This document shows positions 12,925 to 25,090 of a DNA stretch of 64,000 bases, one piece after another; the first letter of the stretch is position 1; the number at the start of each line of letters is the position of its first letter. Source of the DNA: Chloromonas sp. AAM2 (Eukaryota > Chlorophyta > Chlorophyceae > Chlamydomonadales > Chlamydomonadaceae); contig QAXH01004362.1 in the NCBI GenBank assembly GCA_004335635.1, positions 29,238-93,237 of the forward strand, in the 5' to 3' direction. Under the pieces are notes generated by a model that saw only the letters and a list, made by a program, of their open reading frames with translations, was not told the DNA's origin and made no database searches. The translations under genes were made by a program, and so were the position numbers.

Positions 12925-15900
12925 CTATTCCCAGTCCTGCCTGTGCCAGCTGTCGCATGCACTTGAGGCATGATCAACAGCCATGATCAGGAAACCGCCT
13001 TCATAGTCCTCCTCGCGTCCTAGAATGCCGCCATACTCAGTGGCTGGCTGCACCTGCAGGACGACCGTGCACCAAGACCAGAGTGTTAGGACAGCATTCC
13101 GTTTGTTCATGACAACCCATACCAGCAAAGTCATCCTAGCATGCCTCTCCAACTCCAACACCTGATATGGGAATCTGATCAGCCTCGCTGACTGATGACA
13201 TCCGATGCACAACACGCTCGAGCGCCCATGTGCAGTGCACTTGAAACTTTATGCAACCAATGCGCACCTTTCGCTTGCGGTATCTCAGGCCCCAGCGTTC
13301 ACATTCAGTGGCAAAAGCAGCGAAGGTGCGTGCCTGTCTGACCGCACAACACAGCAGTGCAGCCCCGCCCGGTGCGAGCCTGTGAGCCAGCACCGCCGCC
13401 ACTAGTGCCGCATGCATGGGCTCGTACATGATATCCGTACCGATAATGCGACTGTACCGCTCGTGTGTTGGCACGCAAGGAGGTATCTCGCCAGGCAGAT
13501 TCCTGTCATCCGCCATCCGTAACAAGTCATTGGCATAGAATGTTGACGAATCCAAGTCGCCAGGGGCGTGCCAATGATTTGTTACGGATGGCAAATGACA
13601 AGAATCTACCTGGCGAGACTTCTCCTTGTGTGCCAACACATGGGCGGTACAGCCGCTAGTAGGCTGTGTGTCTGTTGCTTGCGAGCGTGCTGCATCAGTA
13701 TTCTGTTGTAATTGTTCGGTCTGCAGGGATCCTGTGGGCGTGCATGATTGCTGAGCGCGCATGTAGTTGAGCGATTCTAGCCAGTCCAGTTTGCACACAT
13801 GCATGGATCCACTCGCCCATGCATCAGCCGGTCTGGTTACCCCCAGCGTGGGCCCTTGTGCAGCTGCCAGGCTGGATGGGGATGGCTGGAGTTGCACCGG
13901 TGGACAGCTTCCTGCGAGGTGTTCGCCATCAGCTGCTGCTGGCTGTGTTTGCTGCTCACCACCACTGCTTGGTGGAGGAGTTTGCTCTGGGGACGGCTGC
14001 TGGGTGTCTAGCTCAGGCTGGCACACATGCAAGGCAGCCATTCCCTGGACAGCACTGGCCGCACTGTCTGTCGGCGTTGGCGAGGGGGTGTTGAGCATGA
14101 CACAGTCCCGCAGGTTGCGCAGAACAGGACCCTCCACGTCTGTCAACACCACCTGTACAGAAGCAACGTACAAGTACTAAGGCTGACTCAAAGTATGGCA
14201 CGTATGGTGGACATGCAGCATGGTGTAGCTTGATCGAGATGACGTGCTTTTCAATTCACTGAGGATGCTGTCTGAAAACAAACCACAGTGACCAGCCATC
14301 GAGCTTGTAGATAAGCAAGCACCTCCTGCTGGTATGGCCACAGACTGCCCTAATGACAAGCTTCATGAGTTCCTGCGGGCTGCAAACCTGTCAACCCTTG
14401 ACACTCGCCAGACACCGGTCGTGGCATCTGCTGCCAACTATGTGTCCAGCATCCGGCCCAGAGCTGTGCGGAACGACCCTTACCTTGCGTGCCCCTAGCT
14501 TGGCTGCCGCCACCCCGCACACCCCACAGCCCGCGCCAATCTCCAACACGTCATGCCCCGCCACAAAGCCAGCATGCGCCACAAGCTCCCTGCGATCATG
14601 CAGTGTGTTGATTGCTTCTGCTCCCTGTCAGCACTGGACAGGTCCCATGGCAGATAACACAAAAGGTATCAGCAGTTCTCCTGGCGCACCTTGTGGACAG
14701 ACAGCCGTGCAAGGCTTCCAAGTTACAAGCACTGGCCAACACTTGCAGGCAGGTGAACTCAACACGCTCCCATACTGGACCTGTCGCATGCACATTCTTT
14801 GCCGTGCTGGTGGCATGACGGCGGTGGCATGGGGTGCTTGGCCTGGTTTTGCCGGTCATGCGCATGCCGGTCATGAGCATGCCAGTGCACTGTCTGAGTG
14901 TGACACTGACCGCATTGAAGCTGGCTACGTGCTCACTGCCTTCTGAGCCATGCAGCACGTATAGCAGTGCTGCTGTCGGCATGTTGCCTGCCATGCTTAC
15001 TTGCACATGATGTGGGCTACCGTCCACACGCGCGCCCCCAGGCCGTCTCCTAGAGCTCCCTCACGAATGTGAACCGTCACAGGCCCGTAGGTGTAGGCGC
15101 TGACCTGCGGCCCAGGGCTAGGCAATGGTTCAGGCGCAGCGCATGGCAAGTGCGGGAGGATTGCCAGGCAACAGCTTTGATGGGGTCTGCATGCCGTGCG
15201 TTGGTAATGTTGTTAGCATTGAGTTGCCTACAATGTTCAGAGAACGTTCCTGTGTGTTCCATGTCCCATGTCCCCAGAAGTGCATACCTTGCCTCCAGAC
15301 GCCATTGGCCCACTGCACGCCACCATGATGTGAGAGATTGCATCCATGACCTCCTCATCGCCTGCATGACCACACCATGTGACACACATGAGAGTCACTT
15401 GCACGTGATCAATCATCAGATATGGGCCAAAGACCAGCATGCATGTGCTTTGCTGAAGTGGTTCTGCTTCACCATGGCTTACATGTGATCCATGCAGCCT
15501 GTGGATGTCATGGCAACCATGTGCTTGTCATGTCGCGTGCAGAGCCTGTCGGTATGCACGTGAGCGCCTTACGTGTTGTGGTCAGAATGCGCGTTAGCAC
15601 AGGGACGACGCCAGCATGTGTAGCCTACAGTGTGCACATGCACAACGTCTTAGCTTTTTGACGAGGCAAGCTGGCTACAGTTAAGAAACAAGTAGCTTGG
15701 TCTGTATAGCATGCGTGGTGCGGACTGGGCTGCATGCACTGTGCGACTGCATGGCCAGGGGTAAAGGGTAAGGGGAGCTGAGCTGAGGCTTGTCACACAC
15801 CTCCTCCGCGTACGAATGCTTGCTATCCACCAGCTCCTTCAACTGCATGATGATCTCCTTCTTCCTGCAATAAAGAGTCAAAGTAACTTTGACGTATCGG

Positions 15901-16229
15901 GCTGGGACAGCGGCTTCTGGCGGCATGGAGCGGTTAAACAGCCCATACCTGGCAGGATTGCCCGGCGACTGTAGCTGATCCACCCATTCGAGGACTCGCT
16001 CGTTCGCAATCAGCAACTCCAAGAAATCGCCTTCATCAGCCCCGCTAAGACCATGGGACATCTTGCCAGACAGAAAACTTTTTTGGAACTGCTGATTGCG
16101 GATGAGCAGATCCTCAACGTGTGGATGAAGGGCAGTAGGCTCTCTGAGTCCCCTGTCTGTACACAGCGACTGTGCGTATGTTCTAGCCTGATGTAAACCA
16201 GTAACGAGGGTTAGGCTCGTGGCTCTCAC
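12925..16229 (-). CDS. Methyltransferase-16 family (METTL21/EEF2KMT-like) protein methyltransferase with long insert
   Basis: Predicted S-adenosylmethionine-dependent protein (probably lysine) methyltransferase. Six exons splice in phase to about 522 residues: 16229-15949, 15864-15801, 15104-15001, 14589-14484, 14152-13268, 13053-12925. The family signature runs in order: GLGARVWTVAHIMCKEL, the SAM-binding VLEIGAGCGVCGVAAAKLGA, VVLTDVEGPVLRNL, then IIGTDIMYEP. The last matches the [DE]xx[YF] motif that defines this family. Two unusual inserts interrupt the Rossmann fold. One is a Pro/Gln/Ser-rich stretch of roughly 90 residues after LRDCVMLN. The other lies between KLDWLESL and the IIGTDIMY strand and contains an inverted DNA repeat (13454-13650). 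The substrate cannot be told. The start is uncertain: Met at 16229 is the first in frame, while Met at 16061 or an unseen upstream exon is possible. Confidence 0.8.
13454..13650. repeat. 82-bp inverted repeat (hairpin) within the methyltransferase exon
   Basis: Arm 13454-13535 and arm 13569-13650 are reverse complements over 82 bp, with 11 mismatches counted by hand (about 87% identity). Ten of the 11 are transitions. The loop is 33 nt. The segment lies in exon 14152-13268 of the minus-strand gene and keeps the frame open. The arm nearer the IIGTDIMY motif encodes NLPGEIPPCVPTHERYSR in the gene's own frame. The other arm is its reversed copy and encodes unrelated residues in that frame. No good splice sites flank the hairpin, so it is probably in the mRNA. 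Confidence 0.9.
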
Positions 16230-17300
16230 AACATCACAGCCCTCTGATCACATACAGAGTCGCACATTCGCTGGCCCCTGTGGAAGACCAAATCTAGGGA
16301 TGACGGACTGGTTTTGAGCACCTGTTAGTTTAGTTGGGCAAAAATCTGACTGAAAGTTTGTCACGTCTCACCACCCACTTTAACGTCCCTGTATCTTGTA
16401 CCCAGCTGCGCGAAATAGAAATAGAAGAGACTTGACCTGATCACGCTTTTTGAAGTCTTCCAAGTGTGCTGGAAGTGCCTGTTTGAAAAAACTCACCTAT
16501 TTCTCATTCTGTTCCATGTCTGTGGCCACGTGGGATCAAAACAGTCAAGTCAGACCAGGTTGAGACAATTATCGCTATGAACCTTGAGCACCTGCCATCC
16601 CCTTGCTGCAGCCTTGCTGCCTGGTCACTTCTGGGCATCTCTAGCCTGCTCCCTTGGCCTGTTTTGCCTTCCTTTCTCTGGCCTTTCAAAGCCCGGACAG
16701 TGTCAGATTGTACATCGAGATTACAGCAAAGTATTACAGCGCCCCACACATATTGCAAACAACCTGCAGACAGACTCTTCACCACGACAACCAGTCTGTG
16801 GAAGCCAGTCTGAGTGATGCTACACTAGAAAGAATATGGAGGTCTTCAAGTCTGCCTGATCCTGCTCCAAGTCAAACCTCAACGACTGCAATGGGCCCTT
16901 GGCTTTTTGCATGCCGCCTTGATCCTACCGAACCTGTAGCATAGAGACTGCTCAATACCAGAAGCTCTTTGTGGCGCCAACTGTGAGCTTGAACTGAGCC
17001 TAGCCAAATTGCCAGACTTGTGGGGGAGATCAAGAGCACGCCTATGCCGAGACAACACATGTGCGACAGATTCCAGTGACAGGTAACAGGTTGTCACTTT
17101 GTTGAATGGAAATCCAACGTGCGCCAGGGATGCTGTGCACTGTGCTGGAGTGTGCCGTGCAGGAGGGCGCACATGCGGTGTGTCGAAAGGCAAATGAAAA
17201 TTACTTCTAGTCACGTGCCATGCCTCCCTGATGCGGTCAACGTGAGGGTGGCTATCTGATGTCATTCAACCCTGGAGACGATCAACTACAATTGACCACG

Positions 17301-17360
17301 CAAGACGACTAGTGGAATTTAGCTTTGCACACTCAGCGAGCGCAGGACGACTAGTGGAAT
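17301..17360. repeat. Short direct repeat pair GACGACTAGTGGAAT
   Basis: The core GACGACTAGTGGAAT occurs twice about 40 bp apart, near 17304 and 17345. It is preceded by CGCAA and CGCAG respectively. This looks like a small tandem duplication. No function is apparent. Confidence 0.7.
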
Positions 17361-17889
17361 GCTCTCTCACCTTGTAATTCATCCTTCGCCTGACAGCACC
17401 ATCTCATCACGCTTGAGTCAACACATACCAGCCATTGGAACGAATGGAAGTGACTGCTATTGGTACTTGGCATGCCCGCACCCGTTGCCCGTGCATGCGG
17501 CTACCACTCTCATGTGCAAGGCGTGAGACCCTTTGGCAGCCTTGGCCTGAGTGGCATGTTGAACACCACTCTCCCATAGACTGTGAAGGCGCACAGGTCA
17601 TACTCAACTGATGCTGGGCGACACTCATATCATGCAAGGCTTAGTTGCAGTTGTGCAGCTTTGGTCTGAATGACATGTTGGACGTCACACTCTATGCACT
17701 GTGTGGAGGCAAGACAACCACCATGCCGTACGACTTAGACATGCCATCCGGCGTCTGACAAGCCACATCCTTGCTTGGATCATTGCAAGGTGGTGGGCTT
17801 TTCCAGTTTGGCTGCCTGTCCCCTTTACTGACAGGCGGCTAGTGTCGTCTCCTGCCAATTTTTGACTCGGTACATTGTCTGCAATTCAC

Positions 17890-18275
17890 GGGTTTGACAA
17901 AAAGGCGAGGCAACCATGTCTCACCAAGTCAGGCCATCCAGTGATTAATGGGTTGTGCCGCCAGAACATGATCATTGACCGGGGCATATGATTTTACGTT
18001 TTCTTGTCAGCAGGCAAGCTCACCAGCTGCTCCTAAGTTCTTCCAACATGACATGTGGCCCCTTTCCTTTTATTCATTATTTACGTATATGGATGACTTG
18101 AAACATGCCATTTGTTTGCTGAATATGCCACGTGCCACCCGGCCGCAACTTTGCTTTGTTTTATCACAAGGCAATTTGAATCATTGCGACAATTCTGCAG
18201 TTTACACGTGTCACAACCAGGCCAGGCAGCCATGTCTTCTTGAGTCGATTGATTCAGTAATTAATTGCGGTTCCA
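17890..18275 (+). repeat. Degenerate direct repeat, about 315 bp apart
   Basis: Two segments, about 17895-17955 and about 18210-18270, share interrupted similarity. Common pieces include AGGC-A-CCATGTCT, then AGTC and ATTAAT-G at similar spacing. They appear to be diverged copies of one element. Boundaries are approximate and no coding capacity is evident. Confidence 0.45.
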
Positions 18276-19082
18276 ACTTCGGTATTCTTCATGCTCGTTA
18301 GTAGGCCATTGGTTGTCCCTTGACTCAACTCTGCATTCAAACCTCTGCTACCCCTATGGGCATTCCCTTCACTTGTGTGGCACGTGCTAGCGGTTGCTCT
18401 GCCACCAGGCAGGTCAGGCAGTTTGACCGGACCCCTCTGGTCTCTGACGTTGGCCTAGGCCGTTCGTCTTGTTGCTGCCTTCCTTTGGCCTGCCCTGCTG
18501 GTTCGCTGCTCTTGCTGCTTTCGTTCTCAGAATAGTTCAGGGCGTTGCTCAGTTACTTGTTGTACGAAGGCTTCTTTGATGTAAACAGATTTAAATAGCT
18601 CAGGGGCACAGCGATGACTGCATTTACAACGTGCACAGTTGGCTGAAACGCAGTCAGTTGTTGATGAGAGGGCAATCGGCTCAACGGTCCATTGGACAAA
18701 GTATATTTGGTCTATCACTTGGCGGCCGCGCACAGTGTGTTTCCCCTGACTGGGTTGGATACGATGTGCTTTCACTGACCTCTCCCTGACCAGCACCAGT
18801 ATAGGGCAGACATGTGTGCAGGGCTGAGCGCAGACTCAGCTCGTGTTTGTTTCACATGTGTGCACCAGCAAAGAATCACATAGCCTTGCATAAGGCGGAC
18901 AGAAATCACCCAGAAGTATATAAGGCCCAGAAGGCCATCAGATCAAAGCCAAAGCGTGGCTGAAATCCAAAAGCATGCCAAATAATGTTTCATGAATGAT
19001 GCAAGGTGGCAGGCCACTGCCTTGTGAGTGCTTGTGCGCAAAATGTCGCGACAAACGAATAATGAATGAATGAGCAAGGTGT

Positions 19083-19087
19083 TTACA
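19083..19087 (-). terminator. Candidate TGTAA poly(A) signal, hybrid-cluster gene
   Basis: TTACA on plus reads TGTAA on minus, about 400 nt after the HCP stop at 19487. It is the first clear motif I found in that direction. The distance makes it tentative. Confidence 0.25.
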
Positions 19088-19486
19088 GGCATGGAGAGAG
19101 AAGCAGGAAGGTACAGTAGCACTGGTCCGACGAACATTATTTGGCCTCCCGGAAAAGCGGAACACATGAAAGACCCGGCGGAGGAAAAGCAAAGCCAAAA
19201 GCACCAACCACTACTACCAGCACGTACATGAGCACTTCTCCCTGTCCGATTAGGAACACGGTCTGCTTGCTAAAACAGAGCAAGGGAACATCTTCACACT
19301 TCGGGCGAAAGCATCAACAAGAGGTTGTCCATCCTCATCCTGAATGCAGGCCTCTGACTTTTTCCTCAAAAGTACCAAACGTCAAGGAAATCACAATCAC
19401 ATACGGCTTATTTCACAGTACTTGTTGCAGTAGTGTTGGCTGGCCGAGTGAATGTCCATTTCGAGTTCAAACAGTGCTTGAAATCA

Positions 19487-22400
19487 TCACTTGTTGGCCA
19501 TCATCAACATGAGATCCTTCTCTGGGTGCGCCACATCAGCAGGCGCCAACGCGAACTTGTCCACGAGAATGTCAACCACCTCCGGGGTGAGAAACGCGGG
19601 GAGGATGGGACCCAGCCTGCCAAGGAAGGCAGAAGCGTTGAAATGAGATGAAGTAGGCAAAGTGGCAACCACCACATGGAGTAGCGGCCGGACTGTTTAG
19701 TTGGGAGCCACTGTGCATGTATGTTGCATTGACAACAATGTGAGACGTTCCCAACATCAGAACACAGCTGATTGCTCGCTCACCGAATGTTCCTGACGCC
19801 CAGGTGCAGCAGCGTGAGGAGCACGGCCACCGCCTTCTGCTCAAACCAGCTGATGTCAAGGGACAGAGGTAGGCTGTTGATGTCGGTTTTCAGCGCCTTG
19901 GCCAGCTCCTGCGGGGAAAGGAAACCGCAGAAGAATGGCATGAGCTCACACACCCCATGTGACTGAGCATCAGAGTATGCTGACTTCAGGCATCAGATCA
20001 GCAACAAGACGACAAACGTGGTGGCAGCACACTGTCCTCTTCAGGCATATGCCCAGCGCACCGCACCACGGGGTCAGCCTCATGCATACAAAGAGGGCTT
20101 GTGCTCACTGGTGCTGCATGAATCGGCTAATGGTAGCACTCCAGCACCCCACACTATTCCGAGGCCGCCACCAGCTGTCCTACTCACCGTTGCGACCACC
20201 AGTGCCGAGTAGGCGTCATTGCACTGCCCCATGTCCACCAGCCGGGGCAGCCCGGTGTCAGCCAGAGTGCCAAAGTCCTGGTCAATCAACCGGAACTTGC
20301 CACAGCCCAGCGTCCTGCGCATGCACAAGCGCAAGCAATGGTCGCACACCCTGCCACGCACTGCTCAATCCGAGTAAGAGCCCACAGAGGACCATTAGCA
20401 CACTGCCAACGAGAAGTGAACGGACTGGGTATGTAACCAATAGTCATGTACTGTGCAGATCAGTATGCAGCCCCTGCCTTACTCCTGACTAGCCGCAATA
20501 CTGCACCGACCTGGTAGTGGCCTCTGATCTGAATAACAATTGTCCTGACCCTAGCAAAACATCTGACATAAAATTCTGTTCTCAGTAGCACTTGTCCCTG
20601 CACCCTCCCCAGCACCCCAGAATCACTCACAGTAGCATGGTGTCTGTTGGCATTTCATGCGACAGCTTGGAGTAGTAGCCGCGCTGGGGCTCATGGCCAT
20701 CACACCCGCCCACAAGGAAGATGTGGCTCAGCTTGCCCGTGGTGATTGCGTCGATCAACTGCACAACAGACCCATGTCATGCCGAGTCAGGAGGTTTCCT
20801 AGCAGAGCTAGATAGCTAGTCACTGCTGTGAAAATGTTTCTGGTCAATGTCAAACTGGGAGACAGCACAGGCTGGACGATGTGGCCCAAAGCGCATGCAA
20901 GTTAACTGATCACGTCAAACACCGCAGCCACCTTAGATACAACCACAGCGTCAACCACCGACAGACATCACACTATTCCACACCTTGTCTGCAACGCCCA
21001 GCACGGCGTCGTGCCCGAAGCCCACAGTGACCGGTGCCTTGACTCCATGCGCCTTGACGGGCTTGAGAGCGGTCTCCTCGGTCCAGCCGGGCAGCGCTAG
21101 TGCCCGTTCAATCACAGGAGAGTAGTCACTGCCCACATGGGCAACGTTGGTCAGGCCAGTGTCGCCGGTGGTGAACAGGTTCTGCAATTGCATGGAGAGA
21201 GCACAACCTTAAATGTGAACTCTACCTAAGATGAATCATTCATGGCCTATTGAATGCAGCATGGGTAGCAAATCTGCACAAGGATGGAGCCCGCCTTCAT
21301 GGTGTGAACACGAAGTGGCATGGAACATGCAAGGCAAGGGTAGCATGTGCCACAGGCTGCCAGTTTACAATCTAGAACCAGAAGGCAGCTCAATCGGTGT
21401 TTCGGACCAGCTCGTGCTTCTGTCTTGCTCTCACCTTGCGGTACATGCTGAGGGGGTCCAGGATGCAGTTGGTGGTTGCCAGGATGGAGCCGGGAAAGTT
21501 GGCAAAGTCAAGCTTCTGCAGGCAGCAGTACAAGCAACATTCAGACTCCGCCCGCAGCTACCTGTCAAGGCCAGTGCCTAAGTTGAGTCTGCTGATTTGA
21601 AACAGTGCGCACAAGTAGCACATCCAGCCTGCTGAATCAGCACGGAACTACACGAACAAGTGTCCACACAAAAGGTGTTCATATGCGGTGGCACTGGAGG
21701 ACCAGCAACCGATGGCTTGCAGAACCCACTAAAGCCACCACAGGCTGCAGCTGCCCCAGAACCTGAGCCCGAGTGTGTTCTCACCTGGCCGTACCAGGCG
21801 CCCCCGTAGTGACCCGCCAGGTGCTTGTACTTCTTAAGCCCCGGGTAGCCGTGGGCGGGCAGCATCTCGCCGTGTGTGTACACCTGCAACAAGGCCAGGA
21901 GGAAAGTGTGGGGCTTCACTAATGTAGATGGGCACATAGGGCACGTGTGACACAGGCCTGTTGCAACCTATACAGGAAGTGAAGGTACAATGCTATGGCG
22001 TGGAGACAGGTGGCACGCAATCGGATGTGCAAGCTCAGACAACAGGTGCTGCGTGTAACATGGGCTAGAACGGACCACACGTTTAACTCACGTTGATTCC
22101 CTTGCCCTCGGTCTGTTCAAGCAGTGAATGTAGGTCGTGCATGTCGTGGCCTGTGATGAGAATGGCCTTGCCTGGCTTGGGGGCCAGGTTCACCTGTGAG
22201 GTGCAACATGGACACGCCTGTCAGTAGGATGAACACTAATCAATGAGATCATCCCAAGCCAGGAGGCAGGTGTCCCTGCAACTTTTGATCGGTCAACACA
22301 AAGGCCCAGTTTCTTTCACTAATGCACTGATAAAAGAGGGTAAACTGTTTTTCCAAGTCCTGTGCCCTGCGTTCTGCTGCCCGCACAGTGGCATGCTAAC

Positions 22401-24990
22401 CACGTGCCGCAGATCACCGACATGATTCACGTGCCCCTTGAGCCCTGCTTTCCCGCACCTGTGTTGGCTCAGGCTTGCCAAAGGTGGCAATGTGCGAGTC
22501 CGACAGGAGCTTCATCACCACCAGGTTAACCTCACCCAGACGCAGGGCATGGCCCAGCAAGCTGCCCATGTCACCTGAGGGGCAAGCAAACAATGCAACA
22601 CATCTGATTTCATGACCCCCCAAGTAATGGCAATTGACAATCAAACATCCGATCAGGTTCATCTTGTGTTGATGAAGTATGCCTCTACGTCCGTGTCTGT
22701 CATAGCTGATGGAGGCATGCACGATTATTAGACGCTGGCCAGTCACATGACACTGCTTGAAGCTAAGGTTGCACAGTTCACTTACCGGCTTGAGGCGAGC
22801 CCAGGAACGCGAGTGTCTCCTGCACTGCGGCGTACACCTGCGGGTCCTTCCCTCCCAGCGCCTCAGCATGCGCGGCGTAGGCAGCCACGCCCTTGAGACC
22901 ATACATGCACAGCTCTGCAAGCCATGAACAGCAAACCAGGATAGGACAGGGCAGGCACTGAATACGGTGAGCCGTGACAGCTGAAGGCAGTGGGCTGCGA
23001 GGTAATCTGTCAGCAAGCCAGATACTTGCACCTGGTCGGCCAAGCTGGCATCAAAGCATGCATCAACTAGTTGCCATGGTATCTCTTACGCAACCATTCA
23101 CAAACATGTGCATGTCCTGCAAATGGCACCCATGCGCACACACACCCTGCAGTCCCGCCACTGTCTTCCCCAGCGTGTCCTGGCGCCACATGAGCCCTGT
23201 GAGGCGCGCCTCGGCCAGCAGCTCGGGCATGTATAGGTCAGGGATGCGGCTGGCCTGCGGGAGCAACGTGACAGGGCGCAATTGTGCATGCGCAGGGGTG
23301 GCAGGCGCCGGGCAACCGTGCAACTGAGAAGGGCAAAATTACATGGCTTCACAAGCTTGGCTCTGATGCACCTGTGCGTCCTGATCAAGGCAACATGCGC
23401 AGCCATGTGGCAGGCTGCCGACAGTGTTGGCTTCACTGCAGTGCTGGCCTCACCTGTCGCACGTTCCACTGCAGCGGGTGGCCTGTGAGCGGGTTGAACC
23501 AGTCCACCTCCGGCACTGCGGGCAGGGTGGGGTGGCCCGCGGCCGACAGCTTGCGCACCAACACGTTGTGCAGCATCAGACTCTGGGCGATGTATTCCTG
23601 CACAAGTGGCATGCGGACGGAGGCAGGGTCTTGTGGGCAGGCATGCCTGGAGTCAGTGTGTGTCAGGCAGGCAGGCGAGCTCAGTCAATGTGTATCAAAT
23701 GACAAGCAAGGCCAGTGAGCGCTGGCAAGAGATGACAGCATCAGGAAACAGAGACAGGGCGAGAGGTCCTACCTGGAAGCGCTCATCATCGAAGTTGACG
23801 TTCGTGAGTGTGCTGAAGGTCGCACGCAGGCAGAACGAGTCCACCTCGGCGTCTGCATGTCAGCGGCGCATGAAACACAGACAGAGGCTCAGCAACTATT
23901 TGACAATCAACATTGGCGTGCCCGCAAACAATGTTCACTCAGCTGCACATTCAGGCAGACATGGTTAGCAATGCCATGGCAGTTTGTTTGCTGTTGGTTG
24001 GTCACGAGGTGTGTTGCATCGTACAATTTGCCCTCCTGTCTCTCTGTGGCCCTTTCTTCCCTTTCCCTCACTGGCTTGATGAGCCGTTGATGGCCTGTGA
24101 ACATGTGCCTGATTTGATACATGGAGCTGCAACGCACTTGTGACGCCGAGGAAGCGTGCATGGCAGGCGAGGGTGCCCAGCCCCTTGAGTGAGTGAACCA
24201 ACAGGTCTTGCAGCCCAGCAACCTCTGGGGTCTTGCCGCACTGCACAAGACGCATCAAGGCATATTTATCTCAGTGCTTGACATTGACGAGTCTGAGTTC
24301 ATGTGCTGTGTCAGCATGCCGTGCACTGCCCGTTGCAACGCAAGCAAGTCCCATGCGCTCAGGAGCCCTGGTCTCTGTTCCTATTGTGTTGATCAGAGTG
24401 GACCACACAAGGCCGCATAGTCAGTCTTACACTCTGACGAGATACTCACGTTTCCGATCGTTGTGCAGCCGGTTTGGTTGGCCGTTTGCTCGCATTGCAT
24501 GCAGAGCTGCAAGGCAGAACGGAAGTTCCAGGTGTGGGTTGGAGGGTGGCCAGGTTAGCCTGTGCATGGCTGTTCGCTAGTAAGGTCACTGCTGATGCAC
24601 AGATTGAGTACTGGTGAACTCTTCATGACAACAAGATTGAGTGAGACTCGCGTCCCTGATGAACCAAAGCGGTTGGAGGAGGTTGCTCACCATCTTGGGG
24701 TCTGCTGCAACGGCTGCGGCCTTTGCAGTCACCTGCAGGCATGTGTCAGAGCGGTGGTTGAGCGTGACTCCTAGCTTCTTTGAAGAAAACCTGGGTTCGT
24801 GATGTCGGGTTCCGGAACATGGGACAATGCAAATGTGTCGTACCTGTCGACGGCCACGGCCAAGCTCCGCTGAAGCGAACCCATGGCGCGGGAACACTGA
24901 GAGAGGCTTGATAGAGATGACGCCAGTCGTGATTGTGCTGCGCACGATTGTTCGAGCGCTCACGAACTTGTTGGTTGGTGCCAGCATCAT
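19487..24990 (-). CDS. HCP: Hybrid-cluster protein (hydroxylamine reductase family), organelle-targeted
   Basis: Iron-sulfur enzyme of the hybrid-cluster (prismane) family, linked in bacteria to hydroxylamine or NO reduction and protein nitrosylation. Seventeen exons give about 638 residues: 24990-24844, 24732-24691, 24506-24450, 24240-24138, 23852-23773, 23597-23454, 23254-23146, 22914-22786, 22574-22459, 22193-22092, 21883-21785, 21515-21435, 21181-20984, 20758-20631, 20314-20188, 19908-19784, 19616-19487. The first 60 or so residues are basic and Ser/Thr-rich, like a transit peptide. The Fe4S4 motif [19 protein letters not shown] (C-x2-C-x8-C-x5-C) follows. Hybrid-cluster ligands are all visible: His in GHDMHDL, Glu in HGEMLP, Cys in TNCILDP, GGCDGHE, LGCGKFR and GQCNDAYS, and Glu/Lys in WFEQKAV. 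The N-terminal spacing is the short type typical of anaerobes, not the E. coli type. Mitochondrial versus plastid targeting is not decided. Confidence 0.96.
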
Positions 24991-25090
24991 TCTTTACACG
25001 TCAAAAGAAAAGAAAAAGAAAGAAAGGAAGAAGATGTAGATCTCAGCGTACAAGCTGATTGGAGGAGGACTATGGTGGCGAGGGCTGCCG

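Larger units (their letters stand above)
16230..19486. other. Gene-poor repeat-bearing interval between methyltransferase and hybrid-cluster protein
   Basis: No recognisable gene is seen here. Open frames on both strands reach about 128 codons (for example 17265-16879 on minus, and 18796-18527 on minus with a Cys-rich segment CARCKCSHRC) but show no domain I know. Degenerate direct repeats occur at 17301-17360, 17531-17700 and 17890-18270. This could be old transposon debris or an unrecognised fast-evolving gene. Confidence 0.5.

Noticed and set aside
13136..13267. Extension of the long methyltransferase exon to the stop at 13136
   Set aside because: A GTGCGC donor follows position 13268. 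Splicing to 13053 gives the family-like ending EEDYEGGFLIM, which the unspliced extension lacks.
14590..14624. Earlier acceptor for methyltransferase exon 4 (start at 14624)
   Set aside because: The preceding exon ends with two bases of a codon, so starting at 14624 breaks the SAM-motif frame. The acceptor before 14589 restores it.
18527..18796. 89-codon minus-strand Cys-rich ORF as a zinc-finger gene
   Set aside because: The CARCKCSHRC segment does not match a finger spacing I know and no partner exon was found. It is left as part of the unassigned interval.
22414..23043. 209-codon minus-strand ORF
   Set aside because: It contains HCP exon 22574-22459 read together with introns. Only the spliced exons match the hybrid-cluster family.
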